64,000 nucleotides of DNA from Rhynchospora pubera. Lineage: Eukaryota > Streptophyta > Magnoliopsida > Poales > Cyperaceae. The notes beneath the pieces are model-generated. The model made no database searches. It had not been told where the DNA came from and saw nothing but the letters and a program-made list of their open reading frames with translations. Made by a program: the position numbers and the translations under genes. Shown here piece after piece: positions 46,806 through 57,621 of the stretch. Every line of letters begins with the position of its first letter. Position 1 is the stretch's first letter. The stretch lies in NCBI GenBank assembly GCA_028095005.1, contig CM051460.1, positions 66,565,676 to 66,629,675 of the forward strand, written 5' to 3'.

Positions 46806-49102
46806 ATGGCTTCAAGTAGTTCTAAGCCGCAAGTTCCATCTTCGGATGTCTCAGAAAGGTCCACCAATTCAGAGCGACAGATGGTCGTTCACCCTTCAAC
46901 TGGGGGAAACTTGGAAGTCGATAATTCTTCTCCTATTCGGGATCCTGAAAAGGGGAAAGGTCGGGTGGCTCCCAGAAAGGAGGTTTTTCGTCGCTCCTCT
47001 CGCCCTCTTGATGAAGTATTCAAGAAGACGCCTACCTTCCAATCGCAAAACTGGAGTGAGAGGTCTTTGTACGACTTCTCTTGTCAGATTGGTCTCACCG
47101 AGAAGGATGCCTTAGAAGCTGCCGCCCCAGATTATCGACCTTACGATGAAGAAAAGGGGGCAGTTCTCTTCAAACCCTTGTCAAGGTGTGGCTTCAAGGT
47201 CCCTCTTACACAATTCGTGACCGACATTCTCTCGCTTCTCGAGATCGCCCCTGGACAACTCCACCCCAATGCCTGGTGCATCATTAGATCCTTCGAGACT
47301 GTGGTAACTTTATTTTCTCTGGCTATGGGTTTTGAAGGAATGACAGCTTCCTTACGGATGTTCGGGCATTACTTTGGGTTTTCAAAAGCTGGGGATCTGT
47401 GTACTGTTCGGAACAAAGTGAACATGGTTTTGTTCGGGAAGGTCAAAAAACTCGACAATTGGGAGACTCACTTCTGTTACCTTCGCCAGCCTTATCTGGA
47501 TGTATTCGGGATTACAAAAAAGTGGAACAAAGACACTGATAGCTTCAATGGTGTCTCTATTGATCCTCCCACTGTAGAAGAATACGCTTTTCTTCTTAAA
47601 TTGGACTCGGTCATCAAAACCGAAGGTCCAATTCGCTTGGTTTTCAATGGGACTTCTTTAGAGGAGGAATCTCCAATACATCTCGGAGCTGAACCTGTTA
47701 TTCCCCCCGCAGCCCCACCGAAGGTCTTAAAAAGGGGGTTGCTTCTACTACTGCTTCTGAGCGTCGCCAGAAGAAAGCGCGACGAGATGCTGGGCCTGCC
47801 AAAGTGTCACATCCTGCAGTGTCAGAAGCAGGAATCTCGCTGAAAGGGGCTGGGAGTACTAGTGAGAAGGGTCCTTCTCACACCCGACCTTCCCTGGAGG
47901 CATCTTCTCAACCTCCTCCAGAAAGAACAACTGTTGATGTTTCCGATGATGAGTTGTTCGTGGTTCCCCCTCGTTTGCCAAGACCTGGTTCATCCACAGT
48001 CGTGATTCCCCCTGCTTCTGAGCCTACTCCAGAATTTGTTCTTGAAGTCATTCCAGAACCTGTTCCCTCTCATCAGATTTCGGAGGGTTCAGCTCGTTCT
48101 TGTCCTCCAACTCCTGCCCGATCTCTTCCTTTGGAGGATGATGACCTGATGCATTCTGCTTCGACTCCTCTTCAAATGCCTGCGAGTTCTCTGAGATCTC
48201 ACCTGGATGCAGCTGTCGTTACTCTGAACCCCGTCTCTCCTTCATCTTCTCAATTAACTCATTGCCTGGCAGAGCTTCGAGCGATCTTTTCTGCTCAAGA
48301 AGCTCGCATTGCTTCTTTGGAAGTAGAGTTGGCGAAGGAGAAGTCAAAGGTACAAAATTTACATGTTGAACACGACCAGCATTATAAGGACTGGCATTCT
48401 ATGACTCACAACTATGTTGACTCTAACAAATTCATTGTACTATTCGCTCAGAATCTTCTGAAAGAAAATACCGAGCAGGCCAAGAAATTGGAGGATTTCG
48501 AGCGGCTGAGGCATTTACTGCTTTTAAAATTGGATTCATCTTTGCGACAGAAAGACCAAGTCGTAGGTCTTCTGAATACTACTCGGAAAGATTTGGCAGA
48601 AGAGACAAGTAGGAGGCAGAAGTCCGAGAACATCTCGGAGATACTCAAGGATGAAGTGACAAGACTATCAGTGGAGAATTCTCTTCTTGCTGGGGCGGCC
48701 GAGTTGTCTCAAGATGACAAGTATAAGATTTTTGATGAACTTCTCCCTTCTTTCCTTCGTTCTCGTGCTTTCAAAAGGGCTGCTGGAATGCAGTCGGCAT
48801 CAGTTCTCAGGAATGTTTTACTTCGGGTGTGTCGCGGGCTCCAATGGTCTTATCCGATTACGGACGAGGAGTTTGGCCTTCTTGCAGCTGATGCAGTTCC
48901 CCACCTTCCTCCCGTTGCTGAGTGTAGCTGGCGCCGTTCTGATGACCGACTTTTAGGCCCGGATGGGAGTGTGTTATCGGGTACCATTGATGTGTTGGGA
49001 GAGATGTTTGCTCCGCGATATCCATGGCCTGAAGAACAAGTGCCTTGGCCCGCAGATGTTCCGAAGCCTGTAGATGACGAAGATAATTCGGGGTCTGGGT
49101 AG
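46806..49102 (+). pseudogene. Antisense ORF of a Tat retrotransposon (putative gypsy-type domain plus coiled coil), frameshifted
   Basis: The first part, 46806-47843, starts MASSSSKPQ. It contains a region of about 200 residues (LEIAPGQLHPNAW, FGHYFGFSK, WETHFCYLR) typical of the 'putative gypsy type transposon' family (PF04195), found as an extra, antisense ORF in Tat elements. The second part, in another frame and open to 49102, is Pro/Ser-rich and then a long heptad-like coiled coil (about residues 150-300: LAELRAIFSAQEARIASLEVE) with an acidic C-terminus. The two frames meet near the run AAAAAGGGGG at 47731-47740, and the upstream frame degenerates into poly-Leu right after it. A one-base indel there would explain the break. 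The function is unknown; the gene lies opposite to gag-pol. Confidence 0.8.
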
Positions 49103-49253
49103 GCTAGTATTTGTATTATGTTTTGTTTTAGGTATAGTTGGGGTTGAGCGAATTAAGATTTTGGTGATGTGACTTGATGTAATATGATGCTTTATTTGAA
49201 GTGAAAATCGCGACTTCTTTTGCCTTAATTGTCTCTATTCTCTGCTAATTACT

Positions 49254-49255
<2 letters not shown>

Positions 49256-49286
<31 letters not shown>
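49256..49286. repeat. Poly(T) tract
   Basis: About 31 T residues (poly(A) on the element's sense strand), downstream of the antisense gene's stop and its likely 3' end. Confidence 0.95.
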
Positions 49287-49288
<2 letters not shown>

Positions 49289-49359
49289 GAGATGTTAAAC
49301 ATCATCTGGGTGTATCTTTTGCAGCATAGTTTCGAGATTTGTTCTCAAAATTAATAAGT

Positions 49360-49640
49360 ATACTAACTCCGAGATACATTCTAAATAATAAAAATATGTT
49401 AACTCCACGATACATTCTCAATGAAACAAACATATATTAGTTCCGAGATAAATTCTCAAGGAAATAAAAGATGCATTAATTCCGAGATAAATTCTCAATG
49501 AAACAAACGAACATATATTAGTTCCGAGATACATTCTCAAGGAAATAAAAGATACATTAATTCCGAGATACATTCTCAAGGAAATAAAAATAAAGAATAC
49601 ATTAATCCGAGATTCATTCTCGAGGAAATATTTTCTAACT
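49360..49640. repeat. Degenerate tandem repeats (GAGATACATTCTCAAGGAAATAAA units)
   Basis: About six imperfect units built on CCGAGATACATTCTCAA with variable spacers, in the Tat element's 3' region. This is a decayed or variable array next to the regular ones. Confidence 0.8.
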
Positions 49641-50236
49641 ACTGCTAACTGCACCGAGGATAATTCTTCTTAACTCTCTTTCTGTGTAAACTCGCGGACA
49701 ATCCTCAGAAAGAAGTTATTCTGGTCATCTAACACTAACAACCCCGGGCTAGTTAATAAATCTTCCCAGCCTTAGGAACCAATCTCCTAAGTCTGGGGAG
49801 ACTTCCATCACCCGAAACAAACTCGATCCATTGGATTCGGAACGACTGAGATAACAAAGCCGCTCCTGAATTCGCTGGATTCAGGTGTTTCGGGGATGTT
49901 CGGAACCGAAGATTGGTAAACGTCTGATGCGAGTATTTTGCTTTACATCAGCTATCCACCTAAATCTCCGATTCCTTCTCAGCTATCCTCCTAAATTTCC
50001 TTTTATCTTAGTGGAATATATTTCATTTTTCTTTTTCTTTCTTTTCGCCATTGTTGACTTCAAGCTTAGAACGTGTTCTGGTGCCTCCTTTGGGGAAGAC
50101 GATGGGTTCTATTTATAGCTTTTTTTTCCAGCTAACTGCCAACTAACTGTATTAAATGTCAGCATTTATTGTCAGATTTGCCCAGTTTTGTCTTTATTTC
50201 CAAGTACTATCAAAGTACAGTTAGTTGTCAGATTTT

Positions 50237-50606
50237 CACGACTTTATTTTTTCATACGCTTACTCCGAGAATTCTCTCGAGGAGGGTCACGACTTTATTT
50301 TTTCATGCGCTTACTCCGAGAATTCTCTCGAGGAGGGTCACGACTTTATTTTTTCATGCGCTTACTCCGAGAATTCTCTCGAGGAGGGTCACGACTTTAT
50401 TTTTTCATGCGCTTACTCCGAGAATTCTCTCGAAGAGGGTCACGACTTTATTTTTTCATGCGCTTACTCCGAGAATTCTCTCGAGGAGGGTCACGACTTT
50501 ATTTTTTCATGCGCTTACTCCGAGAATTCTCTCGAGGAGGGTCACGACTTTATTTTTTCATGCGCTTACTCCGAGAATTCTCTCGAGGAGGGTCACGACT
50601 TTTTTT
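50237..50606. repeat. 51-bp tandem repeat array (7 copies plus part)
   Basis: Units beginning CACGACTTTATTTTTTCATG start every 51 bp from 50237 to 50594 and are nearly identical. The array ends in a poly(T) run. Three open frames cross it only because 51 is divisible by 3. Confidence 0.97.
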
Positions 50607-50699
50607 TTTTTTTTTTTTTTATTCAAGAATGCGAAGATCAGATAAAAAGCAAACTCTTCATTTATAAATGAAAATTATATCGAGATACAAGGGCTTTAA

Positions 50700-50920
50700 T
50701 ACCCCAACTAAGAACAAAGAAGACCCGACTACGATATTGGTCTGGTTCTTGTTTTACTCATTACCACAAAAAACGAAAACCTAAAAATAAACTCGGACAC
50801 GAAGAGACCGGCTACGGTATTGGTCTGCTTCTTGTTCTTACCTAAAACAACAAAAAACGAAAACATAAAACAACTCGGACACGAAGAGACCGGCTACGAT
50901 ATTGGTCGACTTCTATCCCC
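50700..50920. repeat. About 82-bp repeat downstream of pol
   Basis: The phrase GAGACCGGCTACG followed by TATTGGTC appears at about 50805 and 50886, with a weaker copy near 50723. A third kind of repeat in the 3' untranslated part of the Tat element, just after the integrase stop. Confidence 0.7.
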
Positions 50921-50921
50921 T

Positions 50922-53054
50922 CTAAACATAGAACTTTCTGAGATGGGCAGCGTTCCAAGCATTTGGGATGCGTTTGCCTCTCATATCCCTGAGATGATAA
51001 GCCCTGCCTTCAATAGACTTGATGATCTCGAATGGTCCTTCCCATGCAGGATCAAGTTTTCCCACCTGTTTACCTGTGGCTTCGATCTTCCTGAGCACCC
51101 AATCACCTGGTTGGAAATGTTTGGGAGCGACTTTCTTGTCGAAACCCCTCCGCATTCTTCTCTGGTATTCTTCCATCTTCACTCGAGCTTCCTCCCTCAA
51201 CTCGTAAATGGTCTCCAAATCTTCCTCCCTTCGAGTTCCATTCTTCTCCCAAGTATACGACTTCGTTCTCAAAGTTGGGTGTACTGCTTCCATGGGTGTG
51301 ACAGATTCCATTCCATAGATCATGGAAAAAGGCGAACGGCCTGTGGAAGAGCGAGGTGTGGTACGATAGGCCCATAAGATTTCATCGAGATATTCGGGCC
51401 AAGAATTCTTACTGCCTTCGATTTTCCTCTTCAGTCCTTCCAATATAGTTCGGTTGGATACTTCAGCTAAACCATTAGATTGGGGATGACAGACCGAAGA
51501 GGTGCACGACCGGATACCCAGTCCCTTGCAAAAATCCTGGAATGGGGCACCAGTAAACTGCGTGCCATTGTCGGAGATGAAGGTATGTGGGATACCATAT
51601 CTATACACGATTTGGTGTCTCGCGAAATCCACTATCTTTTGCGATGTGATGGTTGCCAGGGGTTTGGTTTCAATCCATTTGGTGAAATATTCCACAGCCA
51701 CCACTAAAAATTTAACATTTCCTTGTTCTTGAGGGAAAGGCCCCAACAAATCTAACCCCCACACATCGAACGGCCATGAACTGGAGATGGATTGCATCGG
51801 ATGAGGTGGTTGTCTTGGAATGCGGGCGTGGAACTGACATTTTTCGCATCTGCGAACGTATGTCTCCACATCTTTCTTCAAGGAAGGCCAGTAAAACCCT
51901 GCTCTAACGATCCTCCTTCCTAGCGAAGTTATTCCTTGGTGACTACCGCATATCCCTTCATGCACTTCTGCAATAATTTCGTCCGTTTTTGCTCTTCCCA
52001 CACATGTGAGCCAGGGTATTCCATATCCTTTTTTCAATAGTAGACCATCTCGGATAGTAAATTCGAGAGCCCACCGCTTGACTTTTCGGGCCACCTTGTC
52101 CTCTTCTGGGAGTTTTCCTTCTTTGAGGAAATTCCACAACAAAGCATACCACTCCTTTCCTGCCTCAACGATATACACTTCGAATGCGAGAACATCAATG
52201 CTGGGGTGTGGTACTTCCAACATAACAATGGGTTTTTCCCGATCTAAATCGCTTTCTTTGGCAATTTTAGACAGAGCATCTGCTGTTTCATTTTGAGTTC
52301 GTGGTACGTACTCTACAGAAGCACTTTCAAAAGCAGCTAACACTGTTTTCACTTTCTCCAAATATAGGGCTAGCCTTTCATTTATTGCTGCATATTCTCC
52401 TTTGATTTGGTTTACCACCAGCTGAGAATCCATGTAGAAACGCACACTTTTGGCCCCGATTGCCTCCATAAGTCGCATACCTGCCAACAACGCTTCATAT
52501 TCTGCGACATTGTTGGATACCTCGAACGTCAGATGTATCGCATAATGAAATTTCTCGCCTTTCGGTCCTTTTATTTCAACGCCAACACCCGAACCCTTCT
52601 CCGAAGCTGCCCCATCCACAAACACTTCCCACACTTCCTCCTTGGGATTTTCAGTTTGCCTAGCTGTGCACTCAACTATGAAGTCGGCAAGAATTTGTCC
52701 TTTGTATGCTGTCCTTGGTTCGAAACTCACATCATATTCGGACAACTCTACTGCCCATTTTAACATCCGCCCTGCTACATCAAGCTGTCCCAAAGCTTTT
52801 CGAAGAGGCATGTCGGTGAGCACTTTGATGGGGTGTGCCTGAAAATACGATTTGAGTTTCCTGGATGCTATCATGACCGCGAACGCCACTTTTTCAACAG
52901 GAGGGTATCTTATCTCAGCATCTCGCAGAATGCGAGACACGAAATAGACAGGTTTTTGTTGGTTTTCTTCAATCCTGATGAGAGCTGCGCTCACAGCTGT
53001 TTCGGAAGTCGCCACATAAAGATAGAGAGTTTCTCCTTTCACAGCTCCGCTCAC
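50922..53054 (-). CDS. Tat element pol, 3' half: RT-type RNase H, archaeal-type RNase H, integrase
   Basis: Second half of the polyprotein. Residues about 5-110 are the RNase H attached to the reverse transcriptase (LYLYVATSETAVSAALI). Residues about 140-270 are a second, archaeal-like RNase H (VFVDGAASEKGSG and Asp in FYMDSQLVV), the hallmark of Tat elements. The integrase has an HHCC zinc finger (HQGIT...CEKCQFH), then the catalytic core with Asp in WGLDLLGPF and Asp in FISDNGTQF, and a C-terminal part ending HLRKFYV. It inserts element DNA into the chromosome. The frame differs from the upstream RT frame; no ATG is expected because this should be translated from the gag-pol frame. As it stands it cannot be reached without a frame change. 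Confidence 0.9.
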   Translation of the reverse strand: MSGAVKGETLYLYVATSETAVSAALIRIEENQQKPVYFVSRILRDAEIRYPPVEKVAFAVMIASRKLKSYFQAHPIKVLTDMPLRKALGQLDVAGRMLKWAVELSEYDVSFEPRTAYKGQILADFIVECTARQTENPKEEVWEVFVDGAASEKGSGVGVEIKGPKGEKFHYAIHLTFEVSNNVAEYEALLAGMRLMEAIGAKSVRFYMDSQLVVNQIKGEYAAINERLALYLEKVKTVLAAFESASVEYVPRTQNETADALSKIAKESDLDREKPIVMLEVPHPSIDVLAFEVYIVEAGKEWYALLWNFLKEGKLPEEDKVARKVKRWALEFTIRDGLLLKKGYGIPWLTCVGRAKTDEIIAEVHEGICGSHQGITSLGRRIVRAGFYWPSLKKDVETYVRRCEKCQFHARIPRQPPHPMQSISSSWPFDVWGLDLLGPFPQEQGNVKFLVVAVEYFTKWIETKPLATITSQKIVDFARHQIVYRYGIPHTFISDNGTQFTGAPFQDFCKGLGIRSCTSSVCHPQSNGLAEVSNRTILEGLKRKIEGSKNSWPEYLDEILWAYRTTPRSSTGRSPFSMIYGMESVTPMEAVHPTLRTKSYTWEKNGTRREEDLETIYELREEARVKMEEYQRRMRRGFDKKVAPKHFQPGDWVLRKIEATGKQVGKLDPAWEGPFEIIKSIEGRAYHLRDMRGKRIPNAWNAAHLRKFYV

Positions 53055-55877
53055 AGCTGTTGGTATTCTTTGATCTTTTCAAAGGCATCTTGACATTCCA
53101 CTGTCCATTGGAACTTCTTGTTTTTCCTGATTGTTTGGAAAAAAGGTTGACATACTTCGGCTGACTTTGAAATGAATCTGTTTAGGGCAGCTATTCGCCC
53201 AGTTAATTCTTGCACCTCTTTGACTGTTTTTGGTGGTTCCATGTTCGCGATCGCCTGACATTTGCTCGGATGGACTTCTATGCCTCTTTCGGACACGATA
53301 AACTCTAAAAACTTTCCACTTCCGAGACAGAAAAAACTCTTTTTTGGGTTTAATCGCATTCCGACTTCTTTCATTTTCGCGAACACTCTTTCCAAGTGTT
53401 GCACATGTTCTTCCCCCGAACAACTTTTGATCACCATATCATCGACATATGCTTCCATAATCTTCCCAATTTCTCCTTGAAACAACTTGTTCACCATCCT
53501 TTGATATTCTGCTCCTGCATTCTTCAGACCAAAAGGCATGACCTTGTAACAATAGATCCCTTTTTCTGTAAGGAAACTAGTTTTTTCTTCATCTTCGGTA
53601 CACATTTTAATCTGATGATATCCCGCATTGGCATCGACAATGCTCAAGTGAGAAAAACCCGCCGTCGAATCCACTAGTGCATCAATGTTCGGCAATGGGA
53701 AAGGATCTTTCGGACATGCTTTGTTGAGGTCAGTGAAATCAATGCATACTCTCCACTTGTTGTTAGGTTTCGGAACCACCACTGGATTGGCTAGCCAAGC
53801 AGGGCATTTGACCTCGCGAATAAACCCAGCTGCGAGTAACCTTTGCACCTCCTCCTCAATTATCGTTCTACGTTCGGGTCCGAACTTCCTTTTCTTTTGA
53901 TGCACTGGTTTGGCGTGTGGGAAGAGCTTGATTTTGTGTTCCGCAATCTCCCTCTTAATACCCGGCATTTGCCCTCCTTCAGCGACAAAAATCTCTTGGT
54001 TTCTTTTAAGACAATCCTTCACCAATTCTCTATCCTTGGCTCCGAGCGCTGTCCCCAGTTTAGTGATTATTCCCTCACTCAGCTCTACTTCTTCCACATC
54101 TTCCCCCGGAGCGCCCGAACAGGGCACGCGCACTTTCTTCTCAACATTTCCCTTCTCTATTTGTGTTACTTGATCTATCACTGCTGCCTGGTAACATTCT
54201 CTGGCCTTTTGCTGGTCACCTTTTTTCACACCTACTCCCAGTCTAGTGGGGAATTTGATCATGAGGTGCTTGGTCGAAGCGATTGCCCCAACATCGTTTA
54301 GAGATTTTCTTCCCAATATCACATTGTATGCAGATGGTGCATTAACCACTATGAACTTTACTCTTGATACTACACTGTTGGGTGGTTCCCCGAACTCAAC
54401 TTCTAGGTCAATGGTCCCAAGTGGTATCACGGTGTCTCCTGCAAAACCAACTAATGGTGTGTCCATCGGAGTTAAGGGGTATGAAGCTAAATTGAGTTGC
54501 CGTAAGGCGTCGAAATATAGCACATCTGCTGAACTGCCTGTGTCCACTAAGATCCTTTTGAAACGTCTGCCATGTATTCGCAGCATCAACACTATGGCAT
54601 CATCATGTGGGTAACGGACACCTACGCAATCTTCAGGCCCGAAGGATATTCGGGTGTTAGTTAGAGACCCCTCTGCATGCAAGTGAAATATCTCATAACG
54701 CGAAGGTTGAGATAATCTTCTCGGATCTGCATATGAAGCTCGTTGATGAGGTTTATCGCCTCCGGATGCGTCCCCCCCTGCGATGAACATCACTACCGGA
54801 GATCCTTTGTTTTCTTCTCTAGGTTTATTCGGAACATTTTGTCTCTGAATGGGAATATTGTTCGGGTTATTTCGGTTGTCAGTTCTTTTCCATTGGTTAT
54901 TGTATGGTTTTCGTTGCCATTGGTTGTTGAAAGACTCTCTAGTTCGGTTATCCTTGGCTCCTTCTTTCTCAATGTATTTCTCTAACAGGTGTGTATGTCG
55001 GATTAACCTTTCTATTTCGTCCTTCAGCTTCAAACAATCTCGGGTGCGATGTCCCGAACTGCGATGGTAATCACAGTAAGCCGACTTGTCGAACTTCTCT
55101 GCTTCTACCAATGGTTCCGGTTGTTGCAACTCCTTGCTATCTTTGATGACGTTGAACAATCGCTCCCTGGGTTCTGTACATATGTGGTAGGTGGAGTATA
55201 GAGGTGCATATGCCTCTCCCGTCTTTCTGTAATTGTGGAGTTTATATGTCGCTCCTTTTATTACCTTTGCATTCCTTCTTCTTCCAGAAGGAGATCCATT
55301 GCGAGGTTGAGGCAGAGGGGAACAACTTCTTCTCGTCGGTGTTGTGATACGTCGCTCCGTGACATCTTGCCAACCCATTCGTTCTGCATCTTCCTCTGCC
55401 TGTATCACTTGTTGTGGACACTCCCTGAATTCTCGAAAAGATCCACAATCTTTTTTTATTAGCTCATATCTCAGATTTTTACTCCGAATACCTTGTAATA
55501 CTGCCGCCAGCACCAGTTTCTCATCAAAATCGGAAACTTTGTATGCCTCTTCCGAGAATCTCGCGAGATATGCTCGTGATGATTCATATGGTTCTTGCTT
55601 TAGGGTCATGAGGCTCGTGCACTTGATGGTTGGTGCTCTTAACCCTCCGAATCTTCCCAAAAACTTGTCAGTTAGGTCATCAAAATTATGGATTGACCCT
55701 CGGGGTAGTTGCGAATACCATTCCCATGCACTCTCTGTAAGCCTTGTCGGAAAAACTAAACACATCACCCTGTCGGATGCATGTGTGATGGCCATCATTG
55801 CTCGAAAGCTATTCACGAAAGCTTGAGCATCTTTAGCTTCTCCTCCCGGATATCTATCAAGATGGGGGTAATTTTCA
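53051..55877 (-). CDS. Tat element gag C-terminal part, protease and reverse transcriptase
   Basis: In order: capsid-type gag domain (AFVNSFRAMMA..., WEWYSQLPRGS), a zinc-knuckle-like CDYHRSSGHRTRDC, an aspartic protease (LVDTGSSADVLY) and a reverse transcriptase (VCIDFTDLNKACPKD, catalytic YVDDMVIKS). The frame is open from about 55877. The conserved part joins the upstream gag frame near a CCCCC run around 55867, where a one-base change seems to have split gag. At the other end the RT runs into a TGA at 53053-53051, where the family normally continues into RNase H. Replication role: copies the element's RNA to DNA. Confidence 0.9.
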
Positions 55878-57129
55878 TGTCAATCCGCGCTCCTTGGTAT
55901 AACCTTCTCGCTAGGGCCCCAACAGGTGGTGATCCTGATCCTTCTGATTCACGCGCACTATCTGAACTATGTTCGCGGCGTTGCCTTGTTTTCGCACGGC
56001 CTCTAGGGGATCTTTTCTCTTCGCGCTCCCTTCTTTCATTATTCAAGTTCCTTCCCGACATTACCTCTCTGTCTTCACCCGTTTGTGGTGCCCTTTTTCT
56101 TTCCACTCGAGATCCTAAGGGCTCTTGATTCACTTGTGGGGCAGGTAATGTCGGTACAGGAACCGCAAGAGATGGACTTGGGTTTGTTGGAATGATGTTT
56201 TCGGGAGGCCTTGGAATGGTTTGTGGCCTAGGATGTTCGGGTTGTTGAGGTGGTCGTGTCCATGAGTAAGGATTAGGGGTGTTCCACGAATTATGTGCGC
56301 CCCACTGAGCTGGATGGCCCCAAGGGAAATAGGTGGATGGAGCCTCTGGTCTAGGGAAACCATAAGTATTTTGGGAAGGATACCAGTCTATCATGTGGGC
56401 TTGTGGTATTGTGTGTTGAACATATCCCGTGGGATGCCATTGGAACATATGTGGAGGCTGTCCGACATTGTACATTTGTGGTGTTCCTGCTCTCCATGCT
56501 ACGCTTTGGCGAGGATCAGCGACATATCCGTAACCTTGAGGAGGTTGTGTTACGCTTGGCATCTGTCGCGGATCCTGGGTCTCCGGTCTTGGTGGATTGA
56601 ACTGAACTGTTGGAGTTGGAGTAACAGATGTGAAGGCTGCTTGCAGTGTTTGCTCTACAAGGTTTGTGAGATCTGCTTGAGAGAGAGAGCGTTGGTTCTC
56701 TGAATTGGTGGTGCTTCTCTGTTTTGCTGTAGATGTTTCGGGTCTTTCCAATCTTGGCTCTTCGCGAGGTTGTTGAATAGCTTGCAAAATCGGGTGCATC
56801 ACAACTGGCATTGCTCTTGTCGATCCCAAATCTAATGGTGTATCGTTGTCTGGCTGTTCGGGGTTGACTGGTCGTGTAGTTGAATCGCCGACCACTGTTT
56901 GTGTTTTTGAAGTTTCAGCGTTTTGCTTGTTTTGAATCTCAGCATTCATCAGATCTGGTTGTGATGGTTGAACTGCATCGCCTGGTGCCTGAGGTGTGGA
57001 GAGCTCGATCTGCGTTTGAGATTCAGATCTAGCTCCCGGAAGAACGCGATGTTTCTCCTTGTTTAGCTTATCAGTAGCAAACTCCAGATCCAATCGCCTG
57101 GGTTGAATCGCACTCCTATTCTCATCCAT
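55813..57129 (-). CDS. Tat element gag, N-terminal part
   Basis: Starts at MDENRSAIQPRR soon after the primer-binding site. The 438 residues are Gln/Pro/Asn-rich and of low complexity in the middle, with an Arg/Glu-rich stretch (about 375-405: RNLNNERREREEKRSPRGR), as expected for the variable N-terminus of plant gypsy gag. It ends out of frame (EEKLKMLKLS) where the conserved capsid domain begins in another frame, which points to a frameshift. Forms the particle in which the element RNA is copied. Confidence 0.85.
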   Translation of the reverse strand: MDENRSAIQPRRLDLEFATDKLNKEKHRVLPGARSESQTQIELSTPQAPGDAVQPSQPDLMNAEIQNKQNAETSKTQTVVGDSTTRPVNPEQPDNDTPLDLGSTRAMPVVMHPILQAIQQPREEPRLERPETSTAKQRSTTNSENQRSLSQADLTNLVEQTLQAAFTSVTPTPTVQFNPPRPETQDPRQMPSVTQPPQGYGYVADPRQSVAWRAGTPQMYNVGQPPHMFQWHPTGYVQHTIPQAHMIDWYPSQNTYGFPRPEAPSTYFPWGHPAQWGAHNSWNTPNPYSWTRPPQQPEHPRPQTIPRPPENIIPTNPSPSLAVPVPTLPAPQVNQEPLGSRVERKRAPQTGEDREVMSGRNLNNERREREEKRSPRGRAKTRQRREHSSDSARESEGSGSPPVGALARRLYQGARIDMKITPILIDIREEKLKMLKLS

Positions 57130-57169
57130 TTCTCAGGATACCAAATGCAACTTTGAATTGCCAATGGTC

Positions 57170-57189
57170 GAATTCAGGTGGGCGCCAGT
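57170..57189 (-). other. Primer-binding site of the Tat element
   Basis: Directly inside the 5' LTR on the minus strand, after two spacer bases, the sequence reads TGGCGCCCACCTG. TGG complements a tRNA CCA end, and this is the expected position of the minus-strand primer site. The tRNA is not identified. Confidence 0.65.
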
Positions 57190-57621
57190 TGATAAGCTCA
57201 GTTTTAGTAGAGATTAACAACGTGAAAGAATATAGAGATGAGAATGAGTGGAAAATGAACTTTATTGATTATTTTGGAGATTACAATCTGTTTACAATCT
57301 GTCTAATACAGGCGCTTTTCTCTACCAAAATGCCAACCCTCTTTACAATGATCTACCCCTTCTATTTATAGGCCTATTTTCCATAACAGAACGCTGACGT
57401 CACCCGACAGCCGTTAGCCTACTAGATGCCTCTAGATTCTCCCGACTTGTGTTCGGTGAGGTGCTCCGCATGAGTTTGTTACGGCTTGTCTCCCCCGACT
57501 TCATTTGGGGCACGCTGTTTGATTCAGCCTTTCCCGCTTCTTTACCTCCATTGCAGGCCTCTTTTGGGTTGGGTCCCGTATCCTTCTATTCGGGCCGAGC
57601 TTTATCAGGCCGGCCCTATCA
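57190..57621 (-). repeat. 5' LTR of the Tat element, with TATA box
   Basis: 432 bp, the same as 45160-45591 by eye. On the minus strand TATAAATA at 57370-57363 is the likely core promoter of the element's genomic RNA. Confidence 0.95.

Larger units (their letters stand above)
45160..57621 (-). mobile_element. Tat-lineage Ty3/gypsy LTR retrotransposon, 12.46 kb
   Basis: Bounded by two 432-bp LTRs in direct orientation and the 5-bp target duplication GGTTG (45155-45159 and 57622-57626). The sense strand is minus, with this order: 5' LTR (57621-57190), primer-binding site, gag, protease, RT, two RNase H domains, integrase, then a long 3' region with tandem repeats and an antisense extra gene, then the 3' LTR. 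The second, archaeal-type RNase H and the antisense ORF are marks of the Tat lineage (Retand/Ogre group). By eye the two LTRs show no difference, so insertion was recent. Frame breaks in gag, pol and the antisense gene argue that this copy depends on proteins from elsewhere, or that the assembly has indels. Confidence 0.95.

Noticed and set aside
50169..50671. Three overlapping + strand frames of about 150 codons
   Set aside because: A product of the 51-bp tandem repeat, whose length is divisible by three.
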